A stretch of 32,872 nucleotides of DNA from Lachnospiraceae bacterium. Lineage in GTDB: Bacteria; Bacillota; Clostridia; Lachnospirales; Lachnospiraceae. Positions within the stretch are counted from its first letter, which is position 1; each line of letters starts with the position of its first letter. Under the pieces are notes generated by a model, which worked only from the letters and a program-made list of their open reading frames with translations, ran no database searches and was not told where the DNA came from. The DNA lies in NCBI GenBank assembly GCA_029100405.1, contig JAQXPG010000026.1, positions 1 through 32,872 of the forward strand. The letters run 5' to 3'. Shown in pieces: positions 14,603-23,287 of the stretch. The position numbers and the translations under genes are program-made.

Positions 14603-16495
14603 ATGACTAGTGAACAAAAGGAATTTAAACCCTTTGTTGCTGCAGACACAGCCATGCGGGAGTTGTCGCCGTTTTCCATTATCATCGGTATTCTTCTGGC
14701 AATTGTCTTCGGAGCAGCAAATGCTTATCTGGGATTGAAGATCGGAATGACGATTTCTGCATCTATTCCGGCCGCAGTAATCTCCATGGGTCTTATCCGT
14801 GTGATTTTGCACAGAGACTCTATTCTTGAAAACAATATGGTACAGACCATCGGTTCTGCAGGTGAGTCTGTTGCAGCAGGTGCAATTTTCACCTTACCTG
14901 CTATTTTTATGTGGGCAAATGATGGAAAGACTTCTTATCCTTCCTTTGCTCTGATTGCCGTCATCTGTATGGTCGGCGGTGTTCTGGGTGTGCTTTTCAT
15001 GGTTCCCCTTCGGAATGCCCTGATTGTTCAGGAACATGGAACCCTTCCTTATCCGGAAGGAACTGCCTGTGCGGAAGTCCTTCAGGCCGGTGAAGAGGGC
15101 GGCGCTAATGCAAAGACCGTATTCTCCGGACTTGGGATCGCAGCTCTATTTAAATTCCTGGCAGATGGCCTGAAGATCTTCCCCAGTGAGATCACCTATG
15201 ATTTTAAGAATTACAAAGGAGCCGGTATCGGTATGGATACCCTTCCTTCTCTTCTGGGTGTTGGTTTTATCTGCGGACCGAAGATCTCTTCTTACATGCT
15301 GACCGGTGGTCTGCTTGGATGGCTGGTTCTCATGCCTTTGATCTATGTTTTCGGCGGTGACATGGTTATCTATCCGGGAGCTGATCCGATCTCTTCCATG
15401 GCAGCACCTGTGCTCTGGAAATCTTATATCAAATACATCGGTGCCGGTGCCGTAGCATGCGGCGGTATTATCAGTCTTCTGAAATCTCTTCCCATGATGA
15501 TCAGAGCTTTCTCCGGTTCTATCAAAGGATACGGCTCTAAGGTCGGTAATGCCATCCGTACCAATAAGGATATGCCGGCAAGAGCCCTGGTGATCGGTAT
15601 CGTGATTGCAGCCCTTTTGATCTGGATCCTTCCGGTATTCCCGGTCGGATTGGGCGGAACGATCCTGATCATTGTCTTCGCTTTCTTCTTTGTAACGGTA
15701 TCTGCCCGAATGGTAGGTATCGTCGGATCTTCCAATAACCCGGTTTCCGGTATGACCATTGCAACCCTTCTGATTGTTACCGCTATTCTGAAGGCAACCG
15801 GAAATGTCGGGATGAAGGGCATGACCGGTGCCATTGTCATTGCATCGATCATCTGTATCGCATCTGCCATTGCAGGCGATACCTCACAGGATCTGAAGAC
15901 CGGTTATATCGTTGGAGCGACTCCCTGGAAACAGCAGATTGGTGAGATCATCGGTGTTCTGACATCTTCTGTTGCGATCGGAGGAACTCTCTATCTTCTG
16001 AACAGTGGAATGGGCTATGGCAGCCAGGCGCTTCCGGCTCCGCAGGCAGAACTCATGAAGATGGTCGTTGAGGGCGTTATGAAGGGAAATCTTCCCTGGG
16101 CTTTGATTTTTGCAGGCGTCTTCATCGGCGTGGTCGTTGAGATCATGGGCATTCCGGTTATGCCTTTTGCTGTAGGACTTTACCTGCCGATCTATATTTC
16201 CCTTCCGATGATGGTTGGCGGACTGATTCGTCTCTATGTTGATAAGAAGCGTACCCTGAGTGAAGAAGAGCGTAAGGCAGCGAATAACCGCGGTATCCTT
16301 TACTCCTCCGGCCTGATTGCCGGTGAGGGTCTGGTTGGTATTCTCCTGGCTGCATTTGCTGCAGCTAAGCTGAATATCGATGTCTCCTCCACGTTCAGTC
16401 TCGGAAGCATCGGCTCTCTGATCCTCTTCATTCTCCTGGCAGCGACCCTCTTACATATGGTTCTGAAAAAGGACAAATCCGATGAAGAAAAGTGA
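14603..16495 (+). CDS. OPT-family oligopeptide transporter
   Basis: 630 residues and highly hydrophobic with about 14-16 membrane segments, the size of bacterial OPT/YSL transporters. Typical stretches are GAANAYLGLKIGMTISASIPAA at the N-terminus (quoted in part: AYLGLKIGMTISAS), EGTACAEVLQAGE and GDTSQDLKTGYIVGATPWKQ. These proteins import oligopeptides, usually with protons, through the cell membrane. AGAAAGG (14588-14594) lies 8 bases before the ATG. The gene overlaps the PqqD-like gene by 14 bases. Expression may be controlled by the leader hairpin. Confidence 0.93.
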   Translation: MTSEQKEFKPFVAADTAMRELSPFSIIIGILLAIVFGAANAYLGLKIGMTISASIPAAVISMGLIRVILHRDSILENNMVQTIGSAGESVAAGAIFTLPAIFMWANDGKTSYPSFALIAVICMVGGVLGVLFMVPLRNALIVQEHGTLPYPEGTACAEVLQAGEEGGANAKTVFSGLGIAALFKFLADGLKIFPSEITYDFKNYKGAGIGMDTLPSLLGVGFICGPKISSYMLTGGLLGWLVLMPLIYVFGGDMVIYPGADPISSMAAPVLWKSYIKYIGAGAVACGGIISLLKSLPMMIRAFSGSIKGYGSKVGNAIRTNKDMPARALVIGIVIAALLIWILPVFPVGLGGTILIIVFAFFFVTVSARMVGIVGSSNNPVSGMTIATLLIVTAILKATGNVGMKGMTGAIVIASIICIASAIAGDTSQDLKTGYIVGATPWKQQIGEIIGVLTSSVAIGGTLYLLNSGMGYGSQALPAPQAELMKMVVEGVMKGNLPWALIFAGVFIGVVVEIMGIPVMPFAVGLYLPIYISLPMMVGGLIRLYVDKKRTLSEEERKAANNRGILYSSGLIAGEGLVGILLAAFAAAKLNIDVSSTFSLGSIGSLILFILLAATLLHMVLKKDKSDEEK

Positions 16496-16841
16496 GAATC
16501 TTCTGGATTTTAAACCTCATCGGAATGCGCTCTATTCCTGGAAACTGGCTGAGAATGGTCATGTCCTGGTCCGGATCGAGCATAAAGGGCTTGCCGATAA
16601 GCTGGTACAGGTGCTTGCGAAGAAGCCCCGCTTCTCCGATATCGAGCTGGATGACCTGGGATCCTTCGTCTGGCAGAAGCTGGACGGAGAGACCTCGGTC
16701 TATGAGATCGGGCAGATGGTGAAGAAAGAGTTCGGCGAAAAGGCGGAGCCGCTTTACGAGAGACTCGGCAAATACATGAAGACATTGCATGAGAACAAAT
16801 TTATCGTCTACCAGGACCATTCGAAGAAAGAGAAATCCTGA
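16482..16841 (+). CDS. PqqD-family protein
   Basis: 119 residues. The central region (LDDLGSFVWQKLDGETSVYE, residues about 76-95) followed by IGQMVKKEFGEKAEPLYERL is the winged-helix pattern of PqqD-like proteins, which in RiPP pathways bind a precursor peptide and deliver it to a modifying enzyme. No radical SAM enzyme or precursor is nearby. It overlaps the OPT gene by 14 bases, so they are co-translated. The function with a peptide transporter is unknown; peptide binding or regulation is a guess. Confidence 0.78.
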   Translation: MKKSENLLDFKPHRNALYSWKLAENGHVLVRIEHKGLADKLVQVLAKKPRFSDIELDDLGSFVWQKLDGETSVYEIGQMVKKEFGEKAEPLYERLGKYMKTLHENKFIVYQDHSKKEKS

Positions 16842-16868
16842 TCGCAGAATCAATTGTTTTACAAGGCT

Positions 16869-16897
16869 CCTCCGGCCACAAGGCCGGGGGATTTTTT
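16869..16897 (+). terminator. Intrinsic terminator after OPT-PqqD operon
   Basis: CCTCCGGCC (16869-16877) pairs with GGCCGGGGG (16882-16890, one G-T pair) around an ACAA loop, followed by A and TTTTTT (16892-16897). Confidence 0.88.
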
Positions 16898-16937
16898 GAA
16901 CTTGAAAAAAGTTGAAGGAAAATCACACATAGCTGTA

Positions 16938-16967
16938 TTGAAATTCAACTGTCATTGAACGTATAAT
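16938..16967 (+). promoter_or_regulatory. Promoter of the symporter operon
   Basis: TTGAAA (16938-16943), 18-base spacer, perfect TATAAT (16962-16967). It lies between the upstream terminator and the symporter gene and contains a TTGAA-A-TTCAA palindrome at the -35. Confidence 0.7.
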
Positions 16968-16999
16968 AATAAAGCTATATATAATAAATGGAAGGAGAA

Positions 17000-17086
17000 A
17001 TGATAGAAGGTTGGTTACCTGCAAGGCCGATTATCACAGTTGACAAATGGAAACAAAAAAACGCAGTAAATTTACAGGAAAAATAG
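17000..17086 (+). other. Short leader ORF overlapping the symporter start
   Basis: ATG 17000 with GAAGGAG (16991-16997) just upstream opens a 28-codon frame that ends at TAG 17084-17086, 40 bases inside the symporter gene in another frame. The symporter's own ATG (17047) has no ribosome-binding site, so translation may depend on this ORF. The peptide sequence (MIEGWLPARP...) is not recognised. Confidence 0.4.
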
Positions 17087-18414
17087 GTTATGTCTTGTCC
17101 GCAGCCGGCGCATCCGTCGGTCTGGGAAATATCTGGCGGTTCCCTTATCTTGCCGCGAAATACGGGGGAGGAATCTTCCTCGTCATTTATATTATTTTGG
17201 CATTGACTTTCGGCTATACCATGATCGTAGCAGAGACAGCGATCGGTCGTATGTCACAGAAGAGCCCGGTCGGTGCCTTCCGCTACTTCAGTAAGAAGCC
17301 CTGGTCACAGATCGGCGGCTGGATCAATGCCATTATTCCGATTCTGATCGTGCCCTATTATTCGGTGATCGGCGGCTGGGTCGTTCGTTATTTTATTGAA
17401 TATTGTATCGGAAATTCGCATGATCTTGCCAAGGAGGATGCTTTTTCTTCCATGATCACCAGCGGACTGACATCGGAAATCTGGTTTCTGATTTTCTCTA
17501 TTCTCTCTCTCTTCATTATTTTCATGGGAGTGCAGGGCGGTATTGAACGAGTCAGCCGGACCATGATGCCGGCTCTGGTCGTTCTGGCTGTGATCGTCTG
17601 CATTTATTCCATGACGCGTCCCGGCGCCGGTGCCGGTATCCGTTATTTGCTTGTTCCGAATCTGAAGAACTTCTCCTGGATGACGGTCGTCTCCGCCATG
17701 GGGCAGATGTTTTATTCCCTGTCCATTGCCATGGGAATCCTGATTACCTTCGGTTCCTACATGAAGAAGGAAGTCTCGATCGAGGGAGCAACCCGTCAGG
17801 TGGAATTCTTTGATACTTTGATTGCCATTATGGCAGGTCTTATGATTATCCCGGCCGTCTTTGCCTTCTCCGGCGACAAAGCGGCAGAGAATCTCCAGGC
17901 CGGACCTTCGCTGATGTTCATTACTATGCCGAAGATCTTCGATTCTATGGGATTTGGAAATGTGATCGGTGCGGTCTTCTTCCTTCTGGTTCTGTTCGCA
18001 GCCCTGACCAGTGCCATTGCCCTGGAAGAGAGTGCTGTTTCAACTTTTGAGGATCAGTTGGGCTGGTCCAGAAAGAAAGCGACTGTCATAATCGGCTGCA
18101 TCATGATTGTTCTGGGATCTCTTTCTGCTTTGGGTTATGGCCCGCTTTCTAATGTGAAGATCATTGGAATGAGTTTTCTGGACTTCTTTGATTTCCTGAC
18201 CAATTCCGTTATGATGCCGATCGCTGCTTTTGCCACCTGTATGCTGGTCGTCTTCGTGATCGGCAGAAAGAAGATCGCAGAAGAAGTTCTGGAGGCTGGT
18301 GCATTCCGCCGTCAGGGCATTTTCAACTTCACGATCAAATGGCTGGCACCGCTTTTTGTCCTGATCATTCTGGTATCCAGCGTGGCATCTGCATTCGGAT
18401 GGATCCATATGTAA
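17047..18414 (+). CDS. Neurotransmitter:sodium symporter (SNF) family transporter
   Basis: 455 residues with about 12 membrane segments. The N-terminus has the signature AGASVGLGNIWRFPYLAAK of LeuT-like NSS transporters, including the unwound helix 1 sodium/substrate site. These take up amino acids or related solutes with sodium; the substrate cannot be read from the sequence. No Shine-Dalgarno is seen before ATG 17047, but the N-terminus aligns with the family start. The PfkB gene follows after 71 bases and may be co-transcribed. Confidence 0.93.
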   Translation: METKKRSKFTGKIGYVLSAAGASVGLGNIWRFPYLAAKYGGGIFLVIYIILALTFGYTMIVAETAIGRMSQKSPVGAFRYFSKKPWSQIGGWINAIIPILIVPYYSVIGGWVVRYFIEYCIGNSHDLAKEDAFSSMITSGLTSEIWFLIFSILSLFIIFMGVQGGIERVSRTMMPALVVLAVIVCIYSMTRPGAGAGIRYLLVPNLKNFSWMTVVSAMGQMFYSLSIAMGILITFGSYMKKEVSIEGATRQVEFFDTLIAIMAGLMIIPAVFAFSGDKAAENLQAGPSLMFITMPKIFDSMGFGNVIGAVFFLLVLFAALTSAIALEESAVSTFEDQLGWSRKKATVIIGCIMIVLGSLSALGYGPLSNVKIIGMSFLDFFDFLTNSVMMPIAAFATCMLVVFVIGRKKIAEEVLEAGAFRRQGIFNFTIKWLAPLFVLIILVSSVASAFGWIHM

Positions 18415-18485
18415 GGTTTTGGCGGAAGTTACGAAGATAGGATACCATACGTGAGTGTGGTTTATCGAAATGGAGATAGAGCAAT

Positions 18486-19421
18486 ATGAAAAACGGAATT
18501 GTTGTGATCGGAGCCACTTTTGTGGACATCAAGGGATATCCCAGCGGCCAGTACGTGCCGAACGGCCGGAATGCCGGCAATGTCATCGAAGTCCATGGCG
18601 GCGTCAGCAGAAATATTGCGGAAGATATTGCAAATATAGAGCTTCGCCCTACATTTCTCTCCATCGTCGACGAGAGTGCCCTGGGACAGGAAGTCATTGA
18701 CAAGTTAAATCGTCATAAGGTGAATACGTCCTATATTCGTAAAGTCAAAGACGGGCTTGGAACCTGGCTGGCCATTTTTTCGAATGAGGGCGATGTCGTC
18801 GGCTCCATTTCCAAACGGCCGGATCTGTCACAGATCCTTCGGATCCTTAATGAGGAGGGCGATGAGATCTTCGCCGAGGCAGACAGTATCTGTGTAGAAT
18901 TCGATATCGAAGCTTTGATCTTAAAGAAAATTTTTGAGCTGGCGGATAAATACCACAAGAAGGTCTACTGTCCGATTTCCAATATGTCGATAGCGATAGA
19001 ACGACGGGATCTGATCCAGAGGTCCGGCATTCTGGTCTGCAATGTGCAGGAGGCGGGTCTTCTCTTTTCGGATGACTATTGCAGCATGACACCGGAGGAA
19101 TTGATGCCTGTCATTGACCGGAATGTGAAACGGGCCCATTATCCCGGCATGGTTGTGACCATGGGAGGAAAGGGCGCTGTCTATGCGGAACTAAATGGTG
19201 AGCCCGGCTATTGCCCGCCCATCAATGTCGGAGTAGTGGATACGACCGGCGCAGGCGATGCCTTTTTCTCCGGCGTGGCAATCGGTCTGACTTATGGGAA
19301 GACCTTGGGGGAGGCCTGCCGGATCGGGACCCGGATGGCAAGCTCTGTTATTTCAACAACGGACAATGTCTGCCCTCGTTTCTTGCCGTCGGAATTTGAC
19401 CTGGAATTCGGGAATCCGTAA
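18486..19421 (+). CDS. PfkB-family carbohydrate/nucleoside kinase
   Basis: 311 residues. The N-terminal GGVSRNIAEDIA (residues 38-49) and the C-terminal VDTTGAGDAFFSGVA with catalytic base D258 are the two PfkB signatures. Overall it resembles the pseudouridine-kinase/ribokinase branch, which phosphorylates a sugar or nucleoside 5'-hydroxyl. GGAG about 12 bases before the ATG. The stop is 25 bases before the deaminase-like gene, forming a tight operon with that gene and the sirtuin, which suggests a nucleoside or ribose substrate. The exact substrate is unknown. Confidence 0.9.
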   Translation: MKNGIVVIGATFVDIKGYPSGQYVPNGRNAGNVIEVHGGVSRNIAEDIANIELRPTFLSIVDESALGQEVIDKLNRHKVNTSYIRKVKDGLGTWLAIFSNEGDVVGSISKRPDLSQILRILNEEGDEIFAEADSICVEFDIEALILKKIFELADKYHKKVYCPISNMSIAIERRDLIQRSGILVCNVQEAGLLFSDDYCSMTPEELMPVIDRNVKRAHYPGMVVTMGGKGAVYAELNGEPGYCPPINVGVVDTTGAGDAFFSGVAIGLTYGKTLGEACRIGTRMASSVISTTDNVCPRFLPSEFDLEFGNP

Positions 19422-19446
19422 GACAGCAGCATAAAGAGAGGAAACG

Positions 19447-21888
19447 ATGACCTATTTTACAAGTTTTGCCTTGGATAATGAGAAAGATATTCTGGTGAAT
19501 CTCTACTGGGACTTAGACCAGCTGCAATATGAGCTCGAGACGCCAAATCACCATTCCGGCAATCTCATCCGGAATCTTGCCCGCCTCTGTCAGCTGCCGC
19601 TTTCGACCAATGAGGAAGGCCTTCTTGTCATCCGGGGCAGCATTCCCTGTTTTATCGATGGAGACAACCGGGAGGTCTACATTTTCCATATGGGTGCAAC
19701 AAAGGTTGCAAATATCTACCGGGACGGCCGGGTGGAGCGGAAGGCGACCATTCCATCGATTGCAAAGACCTTGATGAGTCAGACCCGGGAGTATGAGCTA
19801 GACCTCTATGAGACCATTTTTAAGACCTATATCCCGCGGGATTTGAAGTTCTGTTCTGATCTTCATACCCACATGAATGCAAATCTGCCGGGGGACATTC
19901 TGATCGCGCTCGGCATTTTCCACGAGATCCGTTATCCCCTTTATTATATTCGAAAGCTGGACCTGGCGCTGACGCCGGCCCAGGAGGCCCTGCTTTCGGA
20001 GCGCCGGGCTAAGGTCGAGAGGCAGTTTATTCATTCTGACCTGAAGGGCAAGTATCTGGATCGGAAGATCAACGACAATACCTTTCTTAATTTCGCCAGC
20101 CTGATTCTGGATAATCTCGACCATGCCGCCGAAAATATTGTAAAGATCCGGACCTCCCTCTCGATCCTGAAGGACGGCCAGGCTGTTTTTACCAATCTGG
20201 AGAAGGTTTATCTCTATCGTTACGTCTTCTGTAAGGGTCAGACGAGTGAGGATTCTTTTCCTCTTCGAAATGTAGACCAGATCCCCGATCGCGAGGTACG
20301 CCGGGCTCTGAAACAGATGCAGAAGGATCACGAAAATCCGGACTATGTCGAGAACAGCCTCTTTCAGGACTGTCTTCTCTGGATCGCCCGGAATTACAGA
20401 CGACAGGGCATCTCTTATGCCGAGATCAGTGATACAACTCTTGTCAAGAAATATGAATCTCTTCGGATGCTGGAGGAGGTCCATAAGGTCATGCCGGCTA
20501 TTTTCAAGGAGACCGGTGTCATGCTCCGCTTTCTTGCGGCCATCCGGCGAATCCCTTTGACCATTGTGAAGGACCGGGTGACACCGAGTGATTACCTGGC
20601 CCAGAATGTGTCAGTTCTCCATGCAACGGCTCTGGATCCTTACGTGGCCGGTGTTGATTTCGTGGGCGAAGAGATCAATGATATTATCCAGTTAAAGCCG
20701 GTCTTCCGGGAAATCTTAAAGATTGCAGCTAAGGATCCGGATTTTGTGATCCGTGTGCATGCCGGAGAAAACGACAGCCAGAAAGACAACATTGCGCACT
20801 CCATCGCCTGTGTCAGAGATTCTCTGGCGCCGGGTCAGGCTATGCCTCATATGAGAATCGGCCATGGTCTCTATACCTACAGTCTGACCTCCAGAAAGGG
20901 CAGAGAAGTCCTCCGGCAGCTGAGGGACAATCATATTGTTCTGGAATTCCAGCTGACTTCCAATGTCCGCTTGAACAACCTGAATTCTCTGAAGAATCAT
21001 CCGCTGAAGCAGTATCTGTCTGCCGGGATCTCCTGTGTACAGGGAACGGACGGCGCGGCGATCTATGGGACGGATGCGATGGAGGAAGAACTGGCTCTGG
21101 CCCGTCTTCTCCATCTGAGTGGTGAAGAAATGGCTCGAATGAAGGAAGCAGAGACGGTCATTATCGAAAACAGCAAGGCTGCTTATCAGAGAAAGAAGAG
21201 AGCCTACGAAAATGCCCATTATACTGAGGAGAAACTTTTGAAACTGATGCCGGAGATCCTGCCGGCTGCCGGCATTCATGCAATCGCAGGCAGCCACAGC
21301 CGTCATTTCGATGCCAATACGGAATTGAAGGAAAAAATCCGGGAATTGCCCTGGGATCGGACCCCGATTATTCTCATGGGTGGAAGCTTCAATAGTGAGC
21401 GTCGGACGACCCGTCTCCGTGAGGATGGCAAGGCAGAGATTCAAAAGCTTCTGGCATCGATCAGTCCGGAGGAGTATTTCTTTGTGGTCGGTCATAAATT
21501 AACCGGATATGAGGGATTTCTTGTAGAGGAAATCTCGAATCTTCCGAAAGAGCGGCAATTTGAAGTCTTTGCTATGGTTCCGTCTCTCTTAACGGCAGAA
21601 GAGAAGAAGAGACTGAAAAGTGCGGATGTCAATATCCGTGTCAGCCCGGATCTCGAAGGCATGGGGATCTATAAGAGCTTCAATTATGAGATCTTCGAGC
21701 GTCGGCCATCGGTCCTTCTGGCTTTTGATGGCAATTCTGCCGGGGAGAATATGATCCAGGAAGCTAAGAATGGTAAGGGGCGTGCCAAGATCGAAGTCTA
21801 TCTGCATGCCGGGTCCTTATTGAAGAAGGCCAGGTCTCTGGCCGGTTACGTCGCTTATTTCGGTGATGGAGAAGATTTGGAGGTGTAG
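19447..21888 (+). CDS. Adenosine-deaminase-like hydrolase fused to Rossmann/SLOG-like domain
   Basis: 813 residues, more than twice a normal adenosine deaminase. Residues ~135-590 hold an amidohydrolase core with ADA metal and catalytic motifs: H140/H142 (SDLHTHMN), H438 and E441 (VHAGEN), H473 (IGHG) and D535 (GTDGAAI). In classical ADA the last motif is TDDP; here the second Asp is replaced by G536. There is a long insertion between residues ~180 and ~395. The C-terminal ~175 residues (ILMGGSF at 642; VLLAFDGNSAGENMI at 756-770) look like a Rossmann-type nucleotide-binding domain similar to SLOG/LOG proteins. It is 3 bases upstream of the sirtuin gene. The size recalls RdrB of the RADAR system, but no RdrA-like ATPase is present. 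Confidence 0.8.
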   Translation: MTYFTSFALDNEKDILVNLYWDLDQLQYELETPNHHSGNLIRNLARLCQLPLSTNEEGLLVIRGSIPCFIDGDNREVYIFHMGATKVANIYRDGRVERKATIPSIAKTLMSQTREYELDLYETIFKTYIPRDLKFCSDLHTHMNANLPGDILIALGIFHEIRYPLYYIRKLDLALTPAQEALLSERRAKVERQFIHSDLKGKYLDRKINDNTFLNFASLILDNLDHAAENIVKIRTSLSILKDGQAVFTNLEKVYLYRYVFCKGQTSEDSFPLRNVDQIPDREVRRALKQMQKDHENPDYVENSLFQDCLLWIARNYRRQGISYAEISDTTLVKKYESLRMLEEVHKVMPAIFKETGVMLRFLAAIRRIPLTIVKDRVTPSDYLAQNVSVLHATALDPYVAGVDFVGEEINDIIQLKPVFREILKIAAKDPDFVIRVHAGENDSQKDNIAHSIACVRDSLAPGQAMPHMRIGHGLYTYSLTSRKGREVLRQLRDNHIVLEFQLTSNVRLNNLNSLKNHPLKQYLSAGISCVQGTDGAAIYGTDAMEEELALARLLHLSGEEMARMKEAETVIIENSKAAYQRKKRAYENAHYTEEKLLKLMPEILPAAGIHAIAGSHSRHFDANTELKEKIRELPWDRTPIILMGGSFNSERRTTRLREDGKAEIQKLLASISPEEYFFVVGHKLTGYEGFLVEEISNLPKERQFEVFAMVPSLLTAEEKKRLKSADVNIRVSPDLEGMGIYKSFNYEIFERRPSVLLAFDGNSAGENMIQEAKNGKGRAKIEVYLHAGSLLKKARSLAGYVAYFGDGEDLEV

Positions 21889-21891
21889 GGA

Positions 21892-22635
21892 ATGGATGTC
21901 GAAGCCATACAAGCCTTACAGGAGGCGATTGACCAGTCCGAGCGGATCGTATTCTTCGGTGGTGCCGGAGTTTCCACAGAAAGCGGGATCCCGGATTTCC
22001 GGAGCAAGGATGGACTCTATAATCAGCATGACGTGAATTTCGACAAGTACCCGCCGGAGTATCTCCTCAGTCACTCCTGTCTCATCGACCATCCCAAGAT
22101 CTACTTCGAATTTCACCGGCAGAAGATGGATACAAGAAATGTAGAGCCAAACGCAGCGCACCGCTATCTGGCGAAGCTGGAAAAGACAGGAAAACTTCTC
22201 GGAATCGTAACACAGAATATTGATGGTCTCCATCAGAAAGCCGGCAGTCGGAAGGTTTTTGAGATCCACGGATCTGCGCTTCGAAATTACTGTATGAAAT
22301 GCGGGAAAGTCTATCCGTCGGACTATATTTTCGAGTCAAAGGAAGCCGTTCCTCACTGCAGCTGCGGTGGAGTTGTCCGGCCGGACATTACGCTCTATGA
22401 AGAATCTCTTCCGGAAGATGCGGTCGAAAAGGCCATCCGTGCCCTGTCCGAGGCGGATCTTCTGATCATTGGCGGGACATCTCTGACGGTCTATCCGGCA
22501 GCTTCTTTTATCCATTATTTCCATGGAGATACGCTTGCCGTTATCAATGAAAGTGATCTGTCAGTGCCCAGGGCGAAGCATACCATAGTGATTCACGACC
22601 GGATTGGGGAGGTCTTTTCGAGATTGCGGGCGTGA
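21892..22635 (+). CDS. Sir2-family NAD-dependent protein deacylase (sirtuin)
   Basis: 247 residues, complete. NAD-binding GAGVSTESGIPDFRS (residues 25-38 region), TQNIDGLHQKAG, catalytic H126 in IHGS, zinc ligands C134/C137 and C156/C158, and the GGTSLTVYPA and INES motifs are all present. Sirtuins remove acyl groups from lysines, consuming NAD and releasing nicotinamide and O-acyl-ADP-ribose. The ATG is only 3 bases after the deaminase-fusion stop (GGAGGTGTAGGGA precedes it), so the two are translationally coupled. That context suggests a link to nucleotide or ADP-ribose metabolism besides ordinary deacylation. Confidence 0.94.
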   Translation: MDVEAIQALQEAIDQSERIVFFGGAGVSTESGIPDFRSKDGLYNQHDVNFDKYPPEYLLSHSCLIDHPKIYFEFHRQKMDTRNVEPNAAHRYLAKLEKTGKLLGIVTQNIDGLHQKAGSRKVFEIHGSALRNYCMKCGKVYPSDYIFESKEAVPHCSCGGVVRPDITLYEESLPEDAVEKAIRALSEADLLIIGGTSLTVYPAASFIHYFHGDTLAVINESDLSVPRAKHTIVIHDRIGEVFSRLRA

Positions 22636-22652
22636 AGAGAGGAGCATATAAT
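22624..22652 (+). promoter_or_regulatory. Possible promoter of small membrane protein gene
   Basis: TTGCGG (22624-22629), 17-base spacer, perfect TATAAT (22647-22652), overlapping the end of the sirtuin gene. Confidence 0.45.
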
Positions 22653-22724
22653 AGCATTAAGGAGATTTTCTTCCAAGACCTGGACAATGGCAATAAGCAA
22701 TAATCTTTAATGGAGGGGACAGAT

Positions 22725-23066
22725 ATGAGCAGAAAACTATCTGTAATTTATGGGATTTTACTTTCAGTCGTTGCTTTACTCTACGATGTTGGATACTATT
22801 TTCTCGATCGAAAAGTGAGCCAGACATATGTAGCGATACCCGCTCAGCTCTATCAAACGGTCGTCTTTGCTGCACTTGTATTTCTGTATACATTTCTGAT
22901 GCTTCGGTTCATTCGATTTTCATCTGGCTATTGTGCTTCGTTAATCAGCGCAATTCTATGCCTGATTCTTTCCTCCAGGATTTTCATGCATTGGTCTCTT
23001 CTGTCGCTGTGCCTGATTGGAATGTCGATTGCTTTTCTGGTCTTCGGGAAGAAATCCAGGGAATAG
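22725..23066 (+). CDS. Small membrane protein of unknown function
   Basis: 113 residues from ATG 22725, chosen because GGAGGGG (22712-22718) lies 6 bases upstream. Four hydrophobic segments (VIYGILLSVVALLYDVGYYF; VVFAALVFLYTFLML; ASLISAILCLILSS; LLSLCLIGMSIAFLVF) and a basic C-terminus (GKKSRE). No family is recognised. It appears to be a single-gene unit: possible promoter upstream and a strong terminator downstream. Confidence 0.7.
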   Translation: MSRKLSVIYGILLSVVALLYDVGYYFLDRKVSQTYVAIPAQLYQTVVFAALVFLYTFLMLRFIRFSSGYCASLISAILCLILSSRIFMHWSLLSLCLIGMSIAFLVFGKKSRE

Positions 23067-23126
23067 TCGGAAAGTGGAATGCTTGCCTGACTTGTAAAAA
23101 AGATGTAAATAAGAGTATACTATGAG

Positions 23127-23166
23127 AGATCGGGAGAGTGGTGAGTCACATTCTCCCGATCTTTTT
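23127..23166 (+). terminator. Strong intrinsic terminator
   Basis: Perfect 11-bp stem AGATCGGGAGA (23127-23137) / TCTCCCGATCT (23152-23162) and a run of T (23162-23166). It separates the small membrane protein gene from the MATE gene. Confidence 0.9.
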
Positions 23167-23287
23167 GCCTTGAAGATCAATACCTTTTCCATTCCATGGT
23201 GAAATGTGATTGGTAGAAGTGATTCGGGAAATGATATGGTATCCTATCCCTAGTTTCAGATTAATATTTCAGTTGAAATCGAGAAAA

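Noticed and set aside
20716..21495. 259-codon minus-strand ORF antisense to the deaminase fusion gene
   Set aside because: The plus strand holds the conserved HAGEN, GHG and TDG motifs; the antisense product is not recognisable.
19447..21888. Deaminase fusion considered as RdrB of a RADAR defence system
   Set aside because: Size and ADA motifs are suggestive, but no RdrA-like ATPase gene is adjacent and the partners are a kinase and a sirtuin.
21892..22635. Sirtuin considered as a Sir2-type NADase defence effector (Thoeris/DSR-like)
   Set aside because: It is a complete single-domain deacylase with zinc ligands and catalytic His, not a fused NADase effector.
23092..23121. Promoter-like TTGTAA-18-TATACT before the MATE gene
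   Set aside because: Transcription would start inside the strong terminator hairpin at 23127-23166, so it is probably a chance match.
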